64,000 nt of DNA, taken from Micrococcaceae bacterium Sec5.8 (GTDB lineage Bacteria > Actinomycetota > Actinomycetes > Actinomycetales > Micrococcaceae). A program made the translations under genes and the position numbers. The notes under the pieces were generated by a model. That model made no database searches and was not told the DNA's origin. It was given only the letters and a program-made list of their open reading frames with translations. Of this stretch, positions 17,850 to 27,407 are shown piece after piece; positions within the stretch are counted from its first letter, which is position 1, and every line of letters starts with the position of its first letter. Location of the stretch: NCBI GenBank assembly GCA_039636775.1, contig CP143429.1:2852001-2916000 (forward strand), read 5' to 3'.

Positions 17850-19679
17850 TTAACTCTCCCCGGCCGCCAGCAATTGCGCCCGCAATTCGCGGCGTTCCCG
17901 CTGTTTTTCCGGATCCGGAAGCGGCACCGCAGCCAGCAGCCGCTGGGTGTACGGCTCCTGCGGATTGCGCAGAATCTGGTCCCGGGTGCCCTGTTCCACG
18001 ATGCGTCCGCGCTGCATCACGCAGATCCGGTCCGCCAGCACGTCCACCACGGCAAGATCATGGGTGACAAAGAGGCAGGCGAAGCCGAGCTCCCTTTGCA
18101 GGTTCTGGAACAGGTCGAGCACCTTGGCCTGAACTGACACGTCCAGGGCGGAGGTTGGTTCATCGGCGACCATGAGCTTGGGCTTCAGGGCCAGGGCCCG
18201 GGCGATGCCCACACGCTGCTTCTGGCCGCCGGAAAGTTCGTGCGGGTAGCGGTTGCGGTACTCCCGCGGGAGCTCCACCTGATCCAGCAGTGCCTCGATC
18301 CGCTTCTGCAGATCCGCCCCCTTCGCCACCTTCGCCAGGAACATCGGCTCGCCGATGCTTTCACCGATGGGCAGCCGGGGGTTCAGCGAGGACGAGGGGT
18401 CCTGGAACACCATGCCTACATGGCGGCGCATCTCATGCAACTGCCGGCCGTTGCTCTTGGCGGCGGAGATGTCCTGCCCCACCACCTTCATGGTGCCGGC
18501 CGCCACCGGCAGAAGGCCGACGGCGGCACGGCCGATCGTCGTCTTGCCCGAACCGGACTCCCCCACCAGCCCGACAACCTGGCCCGGATAAATCACGAGG
18601 TTGGCGTCTTCCACGGCGCGGAAGGCAGGCACCCGGCCCTGCTTGGGGTATTCGATGGCCACCCCCGTCAGCTCCAGGACGGGAACGCCCTCCGGCGTCG
18701 CAGCCCCGGCAGCCGCAAGCGCTCGAGCGTTGTCCTGCTCGCGGCGGAGCAATTCCTCTTCCGGAATGGAAACGATTTCAGCGTGCGTGGCAGCGGCAAG
18801 GGCAGCTGTGACGTCGACGTCCGCTACGGAATCCGTACCGCCCTGGCCCAGATGGGGGACGGCCGCGAGCAGGGCCCGGGTGTATTCGTGCTGCGGGTTG
18901 TGGAAGATCTCCGCGGCAGTGCCGCTTTCGACGATCACACCGCGGCGCATGACGGCGATCCGGTCTGCGAGGTCCGCCACAACACCCATGTCGTGGGTGA
19001 TCAACACGATGGCGCTGTCCAGCTTGTTCCGCAGGTTCCGCATGAGATCCAGGATTTCGGCCTGGACGGTGACATCGAGAGCCGTGGTGGGCTCGTCGGC
19101 GATGAGCAACTTCGGGTCGCACGAAAGCGACTGCGCGATCATGGCGCGCTGCCGCTGGCCGCCGGAGAGCTGGTGCGGGTAGGACCTGAACGCTTTTTCC
19201 GGGTCCGGCAGTTCCACCAGTTCGAGCATGCGCAGGGCACGCAGCTTCGCTTCCGCGGGCGAGACTTCACTGTGGAGGCGGACGGTCTCCACGATCTGGG
19301 CGCCGACCGTATACACGGGGTTCAGGGCCGTCATCGGCTCCTGAAATATCACCGCGACGTCCTTGCCGCGGACGGCCCGGATGTTGGCCTCGTTGACGCC
19401 GAGCAATTCCTTGCCGCCGAGTCTCACGCTTCCGCTCACGCGGCTGTTACTGGGCAACAGGCCCAGCAAAGCCATGGAGCTGGCGCTCTTGCCTGAGCCC
19501 GACTCGCCCACGATGGCGAGCACCTCGCCGGCGTGCACCTCATAGTTCAAGCCGATCGCGGCGGGAACCCACTTCCGGTCCACGCCAAAGTCGACGCTGA
19601 GATTGCGGACCTCAAGGACAGGCTCCCCCTTGCCGGCCGGGGGCGGAACAACCGGGTCGAGGGCAATGAAGTCAGTCAT
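17850..19679 (-). CDS. Fused double-ATPase subunit of oligopeptide ABC importer, operon 2
   Basis: 609 residues, two nucleotide-binding domains. The first has [19 protein letters not shown] and [12 protein letters not shown], with Ala replacing the usual Thr/Ser after the Walker A lysine-serine. The second has [19 protein letters not shown] and [13 protein letters not shown] linker of about 60 residues separates them. AAGGAAAG precedes ATG 19679. It lies on the same strand as the permeases 20437-23072 but is separated from them by the oppositely oriented PH-domain gene. Confidence 0.92.
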   Translation of the reverse strand: MTDFIALDPVVPPPAGKGEPVLEVRNLSVDFGVDRKWVPAAIGLNYEVHAGEVLAIVGESGSGKSASSMALLGLLPSNSRVSGSVRLGGKELLGVNEANIRAVRGKDVAVIFQEPMTALNPVYTVGAQIVETVRLHSEVSPAEAKLRALRMLELVELPDPEKAFRSYPHQLSGGQRQRAMIAQSLSCDPKLLIADEPTTALDVTVQAEILDLMRNLRNKLDSAIVLITHDMGVVADLADRIAVMRRGVIVESGTAAEIFHNPQHEYTRALLAAVPHLGQGGTDSVADVDVTAALAAATHAEIVSIPEEELLRREQDNARALAAAGAATPEGVPVLELTGVAIEYPKQGRVPAFRAVEDANLVIYPGQVVGLVGESGSGKTTIGRAAVGLLPVAAGTMKVVGQDISAAKSNGRQLHEMRRHVGMVFQDPSSSLNPRLPIGESIGEPMFLAKVAKGADLQKRIEALLDQVELPREYRNRYPHELSGGQKQRVGIARALALKPKLMVADEPTSALDVSVQAKVLDLFQNLQRELGFACLFVTHDLAVVDVLADRICVMQRGRIVEQGTRDQILRNPQEPYTQRLLAAVPLPDPEKQRERRELRAQLLAAGES

Positions 19680-19749
19680 GATGGGGCTTTCCTTCCACCC
19701 GGGCCGCCGGTGCTCCGGAAATTAGTGCTGCGGCTCGGAATACTGAAAT

Positions 19750-20388
19750 ATGGGGGGCATGGGTTCTGCGCCGCACACCGGTCACGTCGAAGTCTTCAAG
19801 GCCGGAACGAATAAATGGATCGCAGCACTGTCCTGGGCTGTGGCCTGCCTCGGCGTCGTTGCCACGGCCGTGACGGCCGGTCCCGCCGCACTCGCCGGCG
19901 CTGCCCCGCTGCTGCTGATCGCGTTCCTCGGCTGGCAGCTGTTCTGGATGCCCTCCGTCGTGGTCCACGACGGAGGGGTCACGCTGGAGAACCCGTTCCG
20001 GTCGGTGCTGGTTCCGTGGGCGGCATTGGTCCAGGTCGATACCCGGTTTGCCCTCACCCTGGTCACGGCCGGGAAGAGCTACACCTCGTGGGCCGCGCCG
20101 GCGCCGGGAATCTGGGGCGGCCGCAATGCCCGCCCGGGAGACCTGCGCGGCCTTCCGGCCACCAGTTACGGCCCCGGAAAATCTGTCCGCCCGGGCGATT
20201 TGAAGTCCACCGATTCGGGGCAGGCTGCCCTGTTGGTCCGCGCCCGCTGGGAGGATCTGGCGGAAAGTGGCCAACTTGCCGTTGGCGACGCCGCCACCAC
20301 AGCCGTGCAGGTAACCTACCGCTGGGTGGCGGCCGGCGCCGTCGTGCTGCTTCTGGCCGCCAGCTGCTGGACCGTCACGGCCGGGTAG
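19750..20388 (+). CDS. PH-domain membrane protein on the opposite strand within the importer cluster
   Basis: 212 residues (ATG 19750, or ATG 19759 three codons later; neither has a clean Shine-Dalgarno sequence). There are two adjacent hydrophobic segments (about residues 24-60), then VVVHDGGVTLENPFRSVLVPWAALVQVDTRF. This is the recognisable bacterial PH-domain pattern (a b-strand core with a W-A/x-x-I/L turn). A C-terminal hydrophobic helix ends the protein. Function is unknown. It is the only plus-strand gene between 12 and 27 kb and interrupts importer operon 2. Confidence 0.75.
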   Translation: MGGMGSAPHTGHVEVFKAGTNKWIAALSWAVACLGVVATAVTAGPAALAGAAPLLLIAFLGWQLFWMPSVVVHDGGVTLENPFRSVLVPWAALVQVDTRFALTLVTAGKSYTSWAAPAPGIWGGRNARPGDLRGLPATSYGPGKSVRPGDLKSTDSGQAALLVRARWEDLAESGQLAVGDAATTAVQVTYRWVAAGAVVLLLAASCWTVTAG

Positions 20389-20436
20389 CGCCGGCGCTGC
20401 GGCAGTGGGGACCTGAGCGGAACAGGGGGCCGGCAT

Positions 20437-21534
20437 TCAGTGCTCCGTCGTTGCGCGGGGGGCCGACCCGGCGGGACTTTCCGCGGGTGGCGTCCCCGGG
20501 TCCGCGGCCTTCTTGGCGTTGAACTTTTTCTGCCGCGGGTCAAAGGCATCGCGCAGGCCGTCGCCGATGAAGTTGATGCTCAGGCAGATCAGGACGATGA
20601 ACAGGCCGGGGAACCAGAACAGCCACGGCCTGGTGGCAAAAGCTTCCTGGTTTTGCGAGATGAGCAGCCCAAGGGAGGTGTCCGGCGATTTGACGCCGAC
20701 GCCGAGGTAGCTCAGGGCGGTTTCCAGCAGGATGGCCGCCGACATCGTCAACGTGACGTTGACGATCAGGACGCCGACGGCGTTCGGCAGAATGTGCTTG
20801 AAGATGATCCGCGCGTTGCTGGCACCTGAAATCCGCGCCGCGTCGACGAACTCCCGCTCGCGCAAGGTCAGGAACTCACCGCGGACCAGCCGGGCCAAGC
20901 CGACCCAACTCACCAGCCCCAGGAAGACTCCGAGCACCAGGATCCCGTTGGAGTTCGCGAAGGACGCAAACATGCTGCCTTCGTCCCGGCGTCCGGCGAT
21001 CTGGGCAACCACGGCGGCCAGCAGCAGGACGGGGATGATGATGATGACATCGGTGATCCGCATCAGCACCGCTTCCACCCATCCGCGAAAGTAGCCGGAC
21101 AACCCGCCGATGACAGCGCCCAGGATCCCTGCGATGGAACCGATCAGGATCATGATGACGATGGACTGCTGCGCCCCGCGCATGGTCATCGCAAACAGGT
21201 CGCGGCCGATCCGGTCCTGGCCGAAGGGATGCTCCCCCCAGGCGGGAGGCACCAGACCCGCGGTCGGCGCCCCGTCGCCCACCAGCGGGGACACGTCCAG
21301 GTGGTTGTACTTCCACCAGCCGGGGACACCTGCCACACCGACGGAAGTGAACGCCAGGATGAAGATCAGCGCGAACACGGCCAGGCCCACCAGCGCGCCG
21401 GTGTGGCCGAAGAAGCGTTTCCGGACAATCTGCCCCTGGCTGAGCCCTGATGCCCCGGGCTCCGACGGCGTCTCTCCCCGGCCGTGCAGGGCCTGTTGCG
21501 CCAGGATTTCCTCCTCTTGGGTTGGCTGGCTCAT
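20437..21534 (-). CDS. DppC-type ABC permease, operon 2
   Basis: 365 residues. Cytoplasmic N-terminus of about 45 residues, then six membrane segments. The coupling loop reads FVDAARISGASNARIIFKHI followed by LPNAVGVLIVN, as in OppC/DppC. HPFGQDRIGRDLFAMTMRGA before the second helix is a family block. The Pro/Ala-rich tail of about 30 residues is dispensable-looking. Its ATG overlaps the stop of the upstream DppB gene by 4 bases. Confidence 0.9.
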   Translation of the reverse strand: MSQPTQEEEILAQQALHGRGETPSEPGASGLSQGQIVRKRFFGHTGALVGLAVFALIFILAFTSVGVAGVPGWWKYNHLDVSPLVGDGAPTAGLVPPAWGEHPFGQDRIGRDLFAMTMRGAQQSIVIMILIGSIAGILGAVIGGLSGYFRGWVEAVLMRITDVIIIIPVLLLAAVVAQIAGRRDEGSMFASFANSNGILVLGVFLGLVSWVGLARLVRGEFLTLREREFVDAARISGASNARIIFKHILPNAVGVLIVNVTLTMSAAILLETALSYLGVGVKSPDTSLGLLISQNQEAFATRPWLFWFPGLFIVLICLSINFIGDGLRDAFDPRQKKFNAKKAADPGTPPAESPAGSAPRATTEH

Positions 21535-23072
21535 GCTTTTATCCTTACGCGCGGATCGAGGGCGGAGTACGCCAGGTCCGCTATCAAGTTGAAGACCATG
21601 GCGGTGACGGCGACGCAGAGGAAGACGCCCATGACCGGGTTCGGGTCGATGTGGGTGATGCCGTCCAGAAACAGGAAGCCCATTCCCCGGACGGAGAACA
21701 CACTCTCGGTAATGACGGCGCCGCCGATCAGGGCGCCGATGTCGAAGGCCACAATGGTGGCGATCGGTATCAGCGCGTTGCGGAAGGCATGGCCCATGAT
21801 GACCGAGCGTTCAGACAGACCCTTGGCCCGGGCCGTGCGGATGTAATCCATATTCATGATTTCGAGCATCGACGACCGGGTGAACCGCGTGTAGCTGGCC
21901 AGCGAGACGAGGATCAGCGCCACCGTCGGCAGAATCAGGTGGGTGAAGGTGTCAATGCTGAGTATCCAGAAGTCACCCTCAATATTCGGCGTTCCGGCGC
22001 CGATGGTAGCAATCGGACGCCCCCGGACGCGGCTGTTGCTGAAGTAGGAGGGCCAGGCTTGCATAAAGCGGTCCATCACCACCAGGCCGCCCACGAGGAA
22101 CGCTGTGATGCCCGCCGCCCGCATCGACTGTCCGCGGTCGTATCCGCCCATGAAGTATCCGACGGCGGTGCCGACCAGGACGGTGGCGAGAGCCAGAAGG
22201 GCGATCATCAGCGCTGTTGCCTGGTCGAGCAGCGGTTGCACAGCGAAGTAGGAGATGACGCCCAGGCCCACCACGAGCAGTGCTGCCCGCAGGGCCCTGC
22301 GGTTCCGCAGGCCGGCGACCAGCACCGTAACGGCGACGGCGATTCCGGCACCGGCGATCGCAATCACGACAGGCCCCAGGCCTGGTGTCTTGAACCACGC
22401 GGTGGCGGAAAAGTAGATCAGGATGAGCGTCACGGCGGCGAACACAGTGCCGCCCGTGAGGAGCCGCCGCCGCAGGTCCCCTCCCACGGCGACGCCGACG
22501 AGCAGCCCGGCGGCAGCGCCGACACCCAGGGCTGTGGGAAGGGGTATTTCGGGGTTCCGCAAGAAGTCGTTGAAGCCGATGGCACCGTATTCCTTCAGGA
22601 GCACCGCGACCCAGAAGATCGGCAGGGAGAAGAACAAGAAGGCCATGAAGGTAACGCCGTAGTCGAGTGCGCTGTACTGCCGGAGGGCTGTGATGATGCC
22701 CAGCGTGATGCCGATGAGGATGGCCAGGATCGTCGCTCCGGTAACGAGGGTCAGTGTCTGGACGAGGGCTATTCCCAGCGCCTCGGTGATGGGTTGCCCT
22801 GAGACGCTCTTGCCAAGGTCGCAGGTCCCGGCGAAGGGAACGAGGCACTGGGCGGCGCCGGCAAGCCATTTGAAGTATCGTGCGGGGGCGGGAGTGTCGA
22901 GGTCCAGCAGCTCCGTGCGGGCGTTCATCAGCTGCTGTTTGTTGGGGGCGTTGCTGGCCCGCAGATCGGCCAGCGGGTCACCCGAGGACGCTGTCAACAG
23001 ATAGACGAGAAAGGACGCTCCCAGAAGAATCAGGGCGGCCGTGACGAGCCGCCTGACAATGTAGGTCACCAT
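21531..23072 (-). CDS. DppB-type ABC permease with large internal membrane insertion, operon 2
   Basis: 513 residues, against roughly 310-340 for usual DppB. The N-terminal 165 residues (MVTYIVRRLVTAALILLGAS to the FWVAVLLKEYG block) and the C-terminal 165 (DTFTHLILPTVALI, then DYIRTARAKGLSERSVIMGH and DPRVRIKA) are normal DppB. Between about residues 175 and 345 lies an extra segment with about five predicted hydrophobic helices, which splits the permease core. Reading frame, codon use and the ATGA overlap with dppC are intact, so this is a real architecture and not a damaged gene. Confidence 0.9.
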   Translation of the reverse strand: MVTYIVRRLVTAALILLGASFLVYLLTASSGDPLADLRASNAPNKQQLMNARTELLDLDTPAPARYFKWLAGAAQCLVPFAGTCDLGKSVSGQPITEALGIALVQTLTLVTGATILAILIGITLGIITALRQYSALDYGVTFMAFLFFSLPIFWVAVLLKEYGAIGFNDFLRNPEIPLPTALGVGAAAGLLVGVAVGGDLRRRLLTGGTVFAAVTLILIYFSATAWFKTPGLGPVVIAIAGAGIAVAVTVLVAGLRNRRALRAALLVVGLGVISYFAVQPLLDQATALMIALLALATVLVGTAVGYFMGGYDRGQSMRAAGITAFLVGGLVVMDRFMQAWPSYFSNSRVRGRPIATIGAGTPNIEGDFWILSIDTFTHLILPTVALILVSLASYTRFTRSSMLEIMNMDYIRTARAKGLSERSVIMGHAFRNALIPIATIVAFDIGALIGGAVITESVFSVRGMGFLFLDGITHIDPNPVMGVFLCVAVTAMVFNLIADLAYSALDPRVRIKA

Positions 23073-23187
23073 TTTGTATAAGCCTCAGGATCCAGGTCCG
23101 GGTCGGTCCGGGCCAATCGCAGAATCGCGCCGCTCCGCCGTCGTGCAGATAGCGGTGGAGCCGGCTGGGTACCGGCGGGTAGTCAGA

Positions 23188-23222
23188 GGGCGCCGGGGCC
23201 GTGAAACTCGGCCCCGGCGCCC
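23188..23222 (-). terminator. Hairpin between binding-protein and permease genes, operon 2
   Basis: A perfect 14-base stem, GGGCGCCGGGGCCG with its complement, closes a 7-base loop TGAAACT. It lies 30 bases after the stop codon of the substrate-binding protein and 116 bases before dppB, the same position as the hairpin in operon 1. Confidence 0.8.
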
Positions 23223-23252
23223 CGCTAGGCGATGCGCTCGCTCAACGTCGGA

Positions 23253-25037
23253 TTACTTCCGGGACCAGTCCCAGACATTCCACCAGACGCCGGTCTGGTT
23301 CGGCATTGACGTCACTCCGGTGATCTGGTCAGAGGATGCCTTGACATCCGGTGACTGGAACAGCGGGACGCCGTAGGCGGAACCCCAGATGTCGGCGTCG
23401 ATCTTGGTCTGGAGCTCATCCTGCTTGGCCTTGTCGGTAGTGACGATCAGCTCATCCATTGCCTTGTCTGCCTCCGCATCGGAGAAGCCGTTGTAGTTCG
23501 ATCCACCGCCGGTCTTGAAGATCTGGGGAGTACCCGAGACCCCGACACCGGAGTTGATCCAGCCGAAAATGGTCGCATCATAGGATCCGTCGCCGAGGCT
23601 TGAACTCCAGTCCGCTTTGCCCAGTCCGCCGTCGACGATCTTGAAGCCGGCCTTGGTGGCGGACTCACGGATCAGCGAGTACGCATCGACCCGGTTGGGA
23701 TTGTCCTTGTTGTACATGATGCGGATCTCCGGGGTGGCACCGTTGAGGAGCTTCTTTGCCCCGTCGATGTCAACTTCCTGGTACAGCGAGGATCCGTTCT
23801 TCGCCGCAGAGTCAGCGTACGCAGCCTGGGCCGGTACGAAGATCTGGGAATCGAGGGGCTTCGCCTCGGGATCGATCTTCTTAATGATCTTGTCCACGAT
23901 GTCCTTGCGCGGAACCGTCTTCAGGAAAGCCTCCCGGACGTTCTTCTCGGCCAGCGGACCGGAGAAGTTCAAGTCCAGGTGATCGTAGGAGAGCTGGTTG
24001 CCCAGGAGCAGGTTGACGCCGCTGAGCGCCTTAAGCTGTTCCACGGTATCCGCCGACGCCTGCGGGTTGATGATGTCCACTTCGCCGTTCTTGAGGGCCT
24101 GGACCTGCGCGGGGGCCGCACCGATGGTCCGGACCACGATCTCGTCCAGCTTTGGGGCCGGGCCCCAGTTGTAGTCCTTGTTGCGCACCAGAGTGACGGA
24201 CTGCTCCGGCACCACGGACTTGATGATGTACGGACCGTTGGAGAGGTACATGCTCGGATCGCTGGGCAGTGTCTTCGACTCAAACCCGGTGCTCCAGAAA
24301 TCAGCGACGGCCTTCAGGCCCTCGTTGACGGGCGCCGGTGAGGTGCTGTCGCCGCGCTTGATTCCCTTGAGCAGATCCACCAGCGCCTGTGCGTCGTTCA
24401 GGCCGGCCTGCTTCGCCACCACGTGGGCGGGGATGTCAACGCCACCGTTTCCGGGGAAGCTGTAGGCCAGTTCCCAATCAGCGAACGGCTTGGAATACTT
24501 CAGCGTCAGGCTCCGGCCATCGGCACCCAGCTCGGGGAAGTCGGTCAGATTCAGGCCCGAGGTGTCTGCGGCGGTCTTGAAGTAGGTGGTGCCGGTCTTG
24601 GCCTCCGCGTCGGCGTCATCGTAATATCCGGAGCCTGACGCCCAGGAAAGCAGCAGGTCAGCAGCGCTTACCTGCGTCCCGTCCGACCATTTGACGCCTT
24701 CGTTGACTGTGTACTTGACCGTCAGCGGATCGTCGGAGAGTTTCTCATACTTGCCGAACTTTTCGTTCCTGACGATGTTTAGTTTGTCGTCGATGTAGAT
24801 GAAGCTTGAGTGGGTGGCGTAACCGACGTGCCCGTTTACGTCCGAGTTGCCATCTGCCGTCCCGGGATTGAAGCTGCTGAAACCGTTCGTTTCAGCGACG
24901 GCGACGGAGCCGCCCTCCTGGCCGCCGGCAGCTGCAGTGGTGGTGGTTGACCCGCCGCTGGTGCCCGCACAGGCGCTGAGGGCCAGGGCAGCTGCTGCTG
25001 CCACGCCCACTGCTTTGGAAATACGACCGAATCGCAT
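23253..25037 (-). CDS. Family 5 extracellular substrate-binding lipoprotein, operon 2
   Basis: 594 residues from ATG 25037, chosen because AGGAGG lies 4 bases upstream. Signal peptide with lipobox LSAC, then a Ser/Thr/Gly linker. SBP_bac_5 features include VKYTVNEGVKWSDGTQVSA, SNGPYIIKSV and RIMYNKDNPNRVDAYSLI. The protein is only distantly similar to the operon 1 protein, so the two importers probably have different ligands. First gene of its operon. Confidence 0.9.
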   Translation of the reverse strand: MRFGRISKAVGVAAAAALALSACAGTSGGSTTTTAAAGGQEGGSVAVAETNGFSSFNPGTADGNSDVNGHVGYATHSSFIYIDDKLNIVRNEKFGKYEKLSDDPLTVKYTVNEGVKWSDGTQVSAADLLLSWASGSGYYDDADAEAKTGTTYFKTAADTSGLNLTDFPELGADGRSLTLKYSKPFADWELAYSFPGNGGVDIPAHVVAKQAGLNDAQALVDLLKGIKRGDSTSPAPVNEGLKAVADFWSTGFESKTLPSDPSMYLSNGPYIIKSVVPEQSVTLVRNKDYNWGPAPKLDEIVVRTIGAAPAQVQALKNGEVDIINPQASADTVEQLKALSGVNLLLGNQLSYDHLDLNFSGPLAEKNVREAFLKTVPRKDIVDKIIKKIDPEAKPLDSQIFVPAQAAYADSAAKNGSSLYQEVDIDGAKKLLNGATPEIRIMYNKDNPNRVDAYSLIRESATKAGFKIVDGGLGKADWSSSLGDGSYDATIFGWINSGVGVSGTPQIFKTGGGSNYNGFSDAEADKAMDELIVTTDKAKQDELQTKIDADIWGSAYGVPLFQSPDVKASSDQITGVTSMPNQTGVWWNVWDWSRK

Positions 25038-25403
25038 TCCGCCTCCTAGTTTTCTTTGGTGTGATTTGGACCGGGACCGTAGGCGCCGGCAGACGTACAC
25101 ACTCCCCCGGCGGCAGTGTGGGCTGTCTCACATGGGATGAGCGTAAACCCGAAGATCAGGAGTACATAAGAAAAGTTGACCGGCCGTTATGTTCGTTACC
25201 GAGCTGCAACATTCGACAGCGGACCACCGCCTGAATTCCGCGGCGGGGACTGAGGATTCAGCTGCTCTGCACCGCTAACCCTGGCACGAGAAAAGCCCCG
25301 TCGTTCAAACCGGAGCTTCTCGAGTTAATCCTGCATTACTTGATGAATTCACCTACCTGCCACATGGTGAAGCGGGACTCCCCACGTCACCATCCCGGAA
25401 CAT
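25038..25403. other. Intergenic region upstream of importer operon 2
   Basis: No gene seen. It should contain the promoter of the minus-strand binding-protein gene. An imperfect stem (GAGAAAAGCCCC with GGAGCTTCTC, about 25289-25322) may end transcription of the photolyase-like gene arriving from the right. A bulge makes this uncertain. Confidence 0.4.
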
Positions 25404-27017
25404 TCACGCGCTACGGGTCCCTCCGCGTTTCGGCGGCGTTCCGAGCAGCGACGTTTCGAAACCGCCGTCGAGAAGCGCCTCAGCGTGGCGTCGGTGTTCG
25501 TCCCGCGTGGCCGGGGCCATGTTTTCAAGCTGGGAGATGACCATTCGCATGCGGGGGTTTGCTCCCAGGACCGCGCGGTGATCCTCGATGAACGTCCAGT
25601 ACAAGCCATCCCACGACGGCATCCACTCACCCGTTGGAAGGTCGGACATCTTCCGCAGGTAATTGCTGCCCGACACGTAGGGTTTGGTGGTGATCTCCTC
25701 CCCCGCAGCGAACTGGCTCATCGCGTAGACGTTGGGGACCATCACCCAGTCGTACGCGTCGATGAACAGCTCCATGAACCATTCGTATACCCGGTCGGGG
25801 TGGATCCGCAGCAAGGACATAGCGTTGCCGAGCACCATCAGCCGCTCGATGTGGTGAGCATACCCGGTGGCGAGCACACGCGAGATGACCATGTCCACGG
25901 GCGCTAAACCGGTGGTGGCGTCCCACCAGCCGTCCCCCAGGGCGTTCTGGTGGTCGAGCCGGTTGGAGGTACGCATGTGGCGGCCCTCTGTTCGGTAGGT
26001 GGCTCGCATGTATTCCCGCCAGCCGATCACCTGCCGGACAAACCCCTCGACGGAAGCGAGCGGGGTGTTGTGATCTGCACCATTGAGTACCGTCCGCAAA
26101 ACCTCCCGCGGGTCAAGGAGCCCGATATTCAGCGAGGCGGTCAGCAGGCTGTGGGCGATGAAGGGATGCGCAGTGGAGATCGCGTCCTCGTAGGGCCCAA
26201 ACTCGTGCAGGCGTTCGCGGACGAACTCCTGCAAATGCTGACGGGCTTCGTCGCCGCTCGTCGGCCAGGCGAAGAGGTGGGGGTCACCCGGTGCGTCCGG
26301 GAACTCTGCACTGACCCATGCGATGGCGAGGTCGACCTCGTCCGGCACCTCATGCCGTTCCCCGTCTGCGTCCCCCATCAGCGCCTCGATATCGAAGGTC
26401 CCCTCACGCTGGAGGACGGGATGGCGTGCGAACCGGCCGACCACGCGGGGAGTGTGCCCACGAGGAAGCTTCTTGCGGTTTTCGGTATCGAAGGACCACT
26501 TGCCGCCCAGGGGTTCCCCGTCGTCGATAAGGATATTCAGCCGGCGGCGTTGCCACACGTAGAAATCCTGCATGCGGGAGTCATTGTGCGAAAACCAGTT
26601 GTCGATCTGCTCACGGTCTGTGAGGAAGTTCGGTGTCTCCAGCACATCTTCCCGGCGCATCTGATAGCCGCCGCCGGCGAGCGCCGCGAATAGATCCCGT
26701 TCGAGCCAGTCATCCACCACGTCATACCAGGTCACCTGCGCAGGGCCGCGCTTGCGGACGAACTCCGCGAGCTGGTCGTGGGAGCTATTGCCGGCAGCGC
26801 TTCTGAGGACTTCTACCTCGTACCCGTGCTCGCCGAGGCGTCGGGCGAAGCGGGCCATCGAGGCGCGGTGCAGGACCAGCTTGTGGGAATGGAACGCGTA
26901 CTGGCGAAAGAGCAGATCATGTTCGATGAGCACGAACACGGTGTCGCCGGCCGCTTCGAGATGCTGATCGAAGAGCTGATGCGGCAGGACGAGGCGCACA
27001 CGCGGGCCGGAACTCAT
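25404..27017 (-). CDS. Photolyase/cryptochrome-related protein of the PhrB (FeS-BCP) family lacking all cysteines
   Basis: 537 residues. The N-terminal Rossmann-type part (LPHQLFDQHLEAAGDTVFVL) and the FAD-binding half (VEGFVRQVIGWREYMR, then GYAHHIERLMVLGNAMSLL, DAYDWVMVPNVYAMSQFA and PYVSGSNYLRKMSDL) match the iron-sulfur bacterial cryptochrome/photolyase group, which repairs (6-4) lesions or senses light. That group normally binds a [4Fe-4S] cluster through four Cys. Here the corresponding stretch reads KMSDLPTGEWMPSWDGLYW, and the whole protein contains no Cys. The open frame is otherwise intact. Repair activity cannot be judged from sequence. Confidence 0.8.
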   Translation of the reverse strand: MSSGPRVRLVLPHQLFDQHLEAAGDTVFVLIEHDLLFRQYAFHSHKLVLHRASMARFARRLGEHGYEVEVLRSAAGNSSHDQLAEFVRKRGPAQVTWYDVVDDWLERDLFAALAGGGYQMRREDVLETPNFLTDREQIDNWFSHNDSRMQDFYVWQRRRLNILIDDGEPLGGKWSFDTENRKKLPRGHTPRVVGRFARHPVLQREGTFDIEALMGDADGERHEVPDEVDLAIAWVSAEFPDAPGDPHLFAWPTSGDEARQHLQEFVRERLHEFGPYEDAISTAHPFIAHSLLTASLNIGLLDPREVLRTVLNGADHNTPLASVEGFVRQVIGWREYMRATYRTEGRHMRTSNRLDHQNALGDGWWDATTGLAPVDMVISRVLATGYAHHIERLMVLGNAMSLLRIHPDRVYEWFMELFIDAYDWVMVPNVYAMSQFAAGEEITTKPYVSGSNYLRKMSDLPTGEWMPSWDGLYWTFIEDHRAVLGANPRMRMVISQLENMAPATRDEHRRHAEALLDGGFETSLLGTPPKRGGTRSA

Positions 27018-27055
27018 ACCCTAACGATAGAGGGGACGCCCTGGGCACCACGCCG

Positions 27056-27082
27056 TCACACGTTGGAGCGGAACTCCACCAC
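27056..27082 (-). repeat. ychF 3'-end copy A (attachment-site-like)
   Basis: On the minus strand this reads the codons for VVEFRSNV plus TGA, the C-terminal end of YchF, in the same orientation as the real gene at 39.6 kb. It is 24/25 identical to copy C (30367-30393) over the core. It lies 39 bases upstream of the photolyase-like start and marks the left border of the accessory region. Confidence 0.75.
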
Positions 27083-27407
27083 GGTCCGTAGGCGAATAAG
27101 CGCGCCGTCCGCGGGCGCCACTTAGCTTCGTTGTTTCGACCATGGGTGAGCATCTGGTGTTCTGGACGAAATCGGGGACGGTGCAACAGCGTTGCGCGGC
27201 GATGTCCACAATCGACCTGAACTCTGCTGACAACACGATCTACTCAAGCACTGTGGCTGATGCCCACGCGGCATGCAACGAACGTCTGACGCTTCAGGTC
27301 GGTTCCGAGCTCGAGCATGGTGGCTTCGAGGCCCAGGCCGTCAGAAATGAACCCACTTCGGAATCCATTTGACTCCTTAGCGCTCAGTTGCATCATCTCG
27401 GCCGAGC
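27083..27407. other. Unassigned stretch at left end of the island
   Basis: I see no supportable gene. A plus-strand frame of 76 codons (27142-27372) has no Shine-Dalgarno sequence, no recognisable motif and irregular codon use. It is treated as remnant DNA. Confidence 0.5.

Noticed and set aside
21450..22802. 450-codon plus-strand open frame
   Set aside because: Antisense to the long DppB; His/Gly/Asp-rich translation typical of antisense of a membrane protein.
27142..27372. 76-codon plus-strand ORF
   Set aside because: No Shine-Dalgarno sequence, motif or codon bias.
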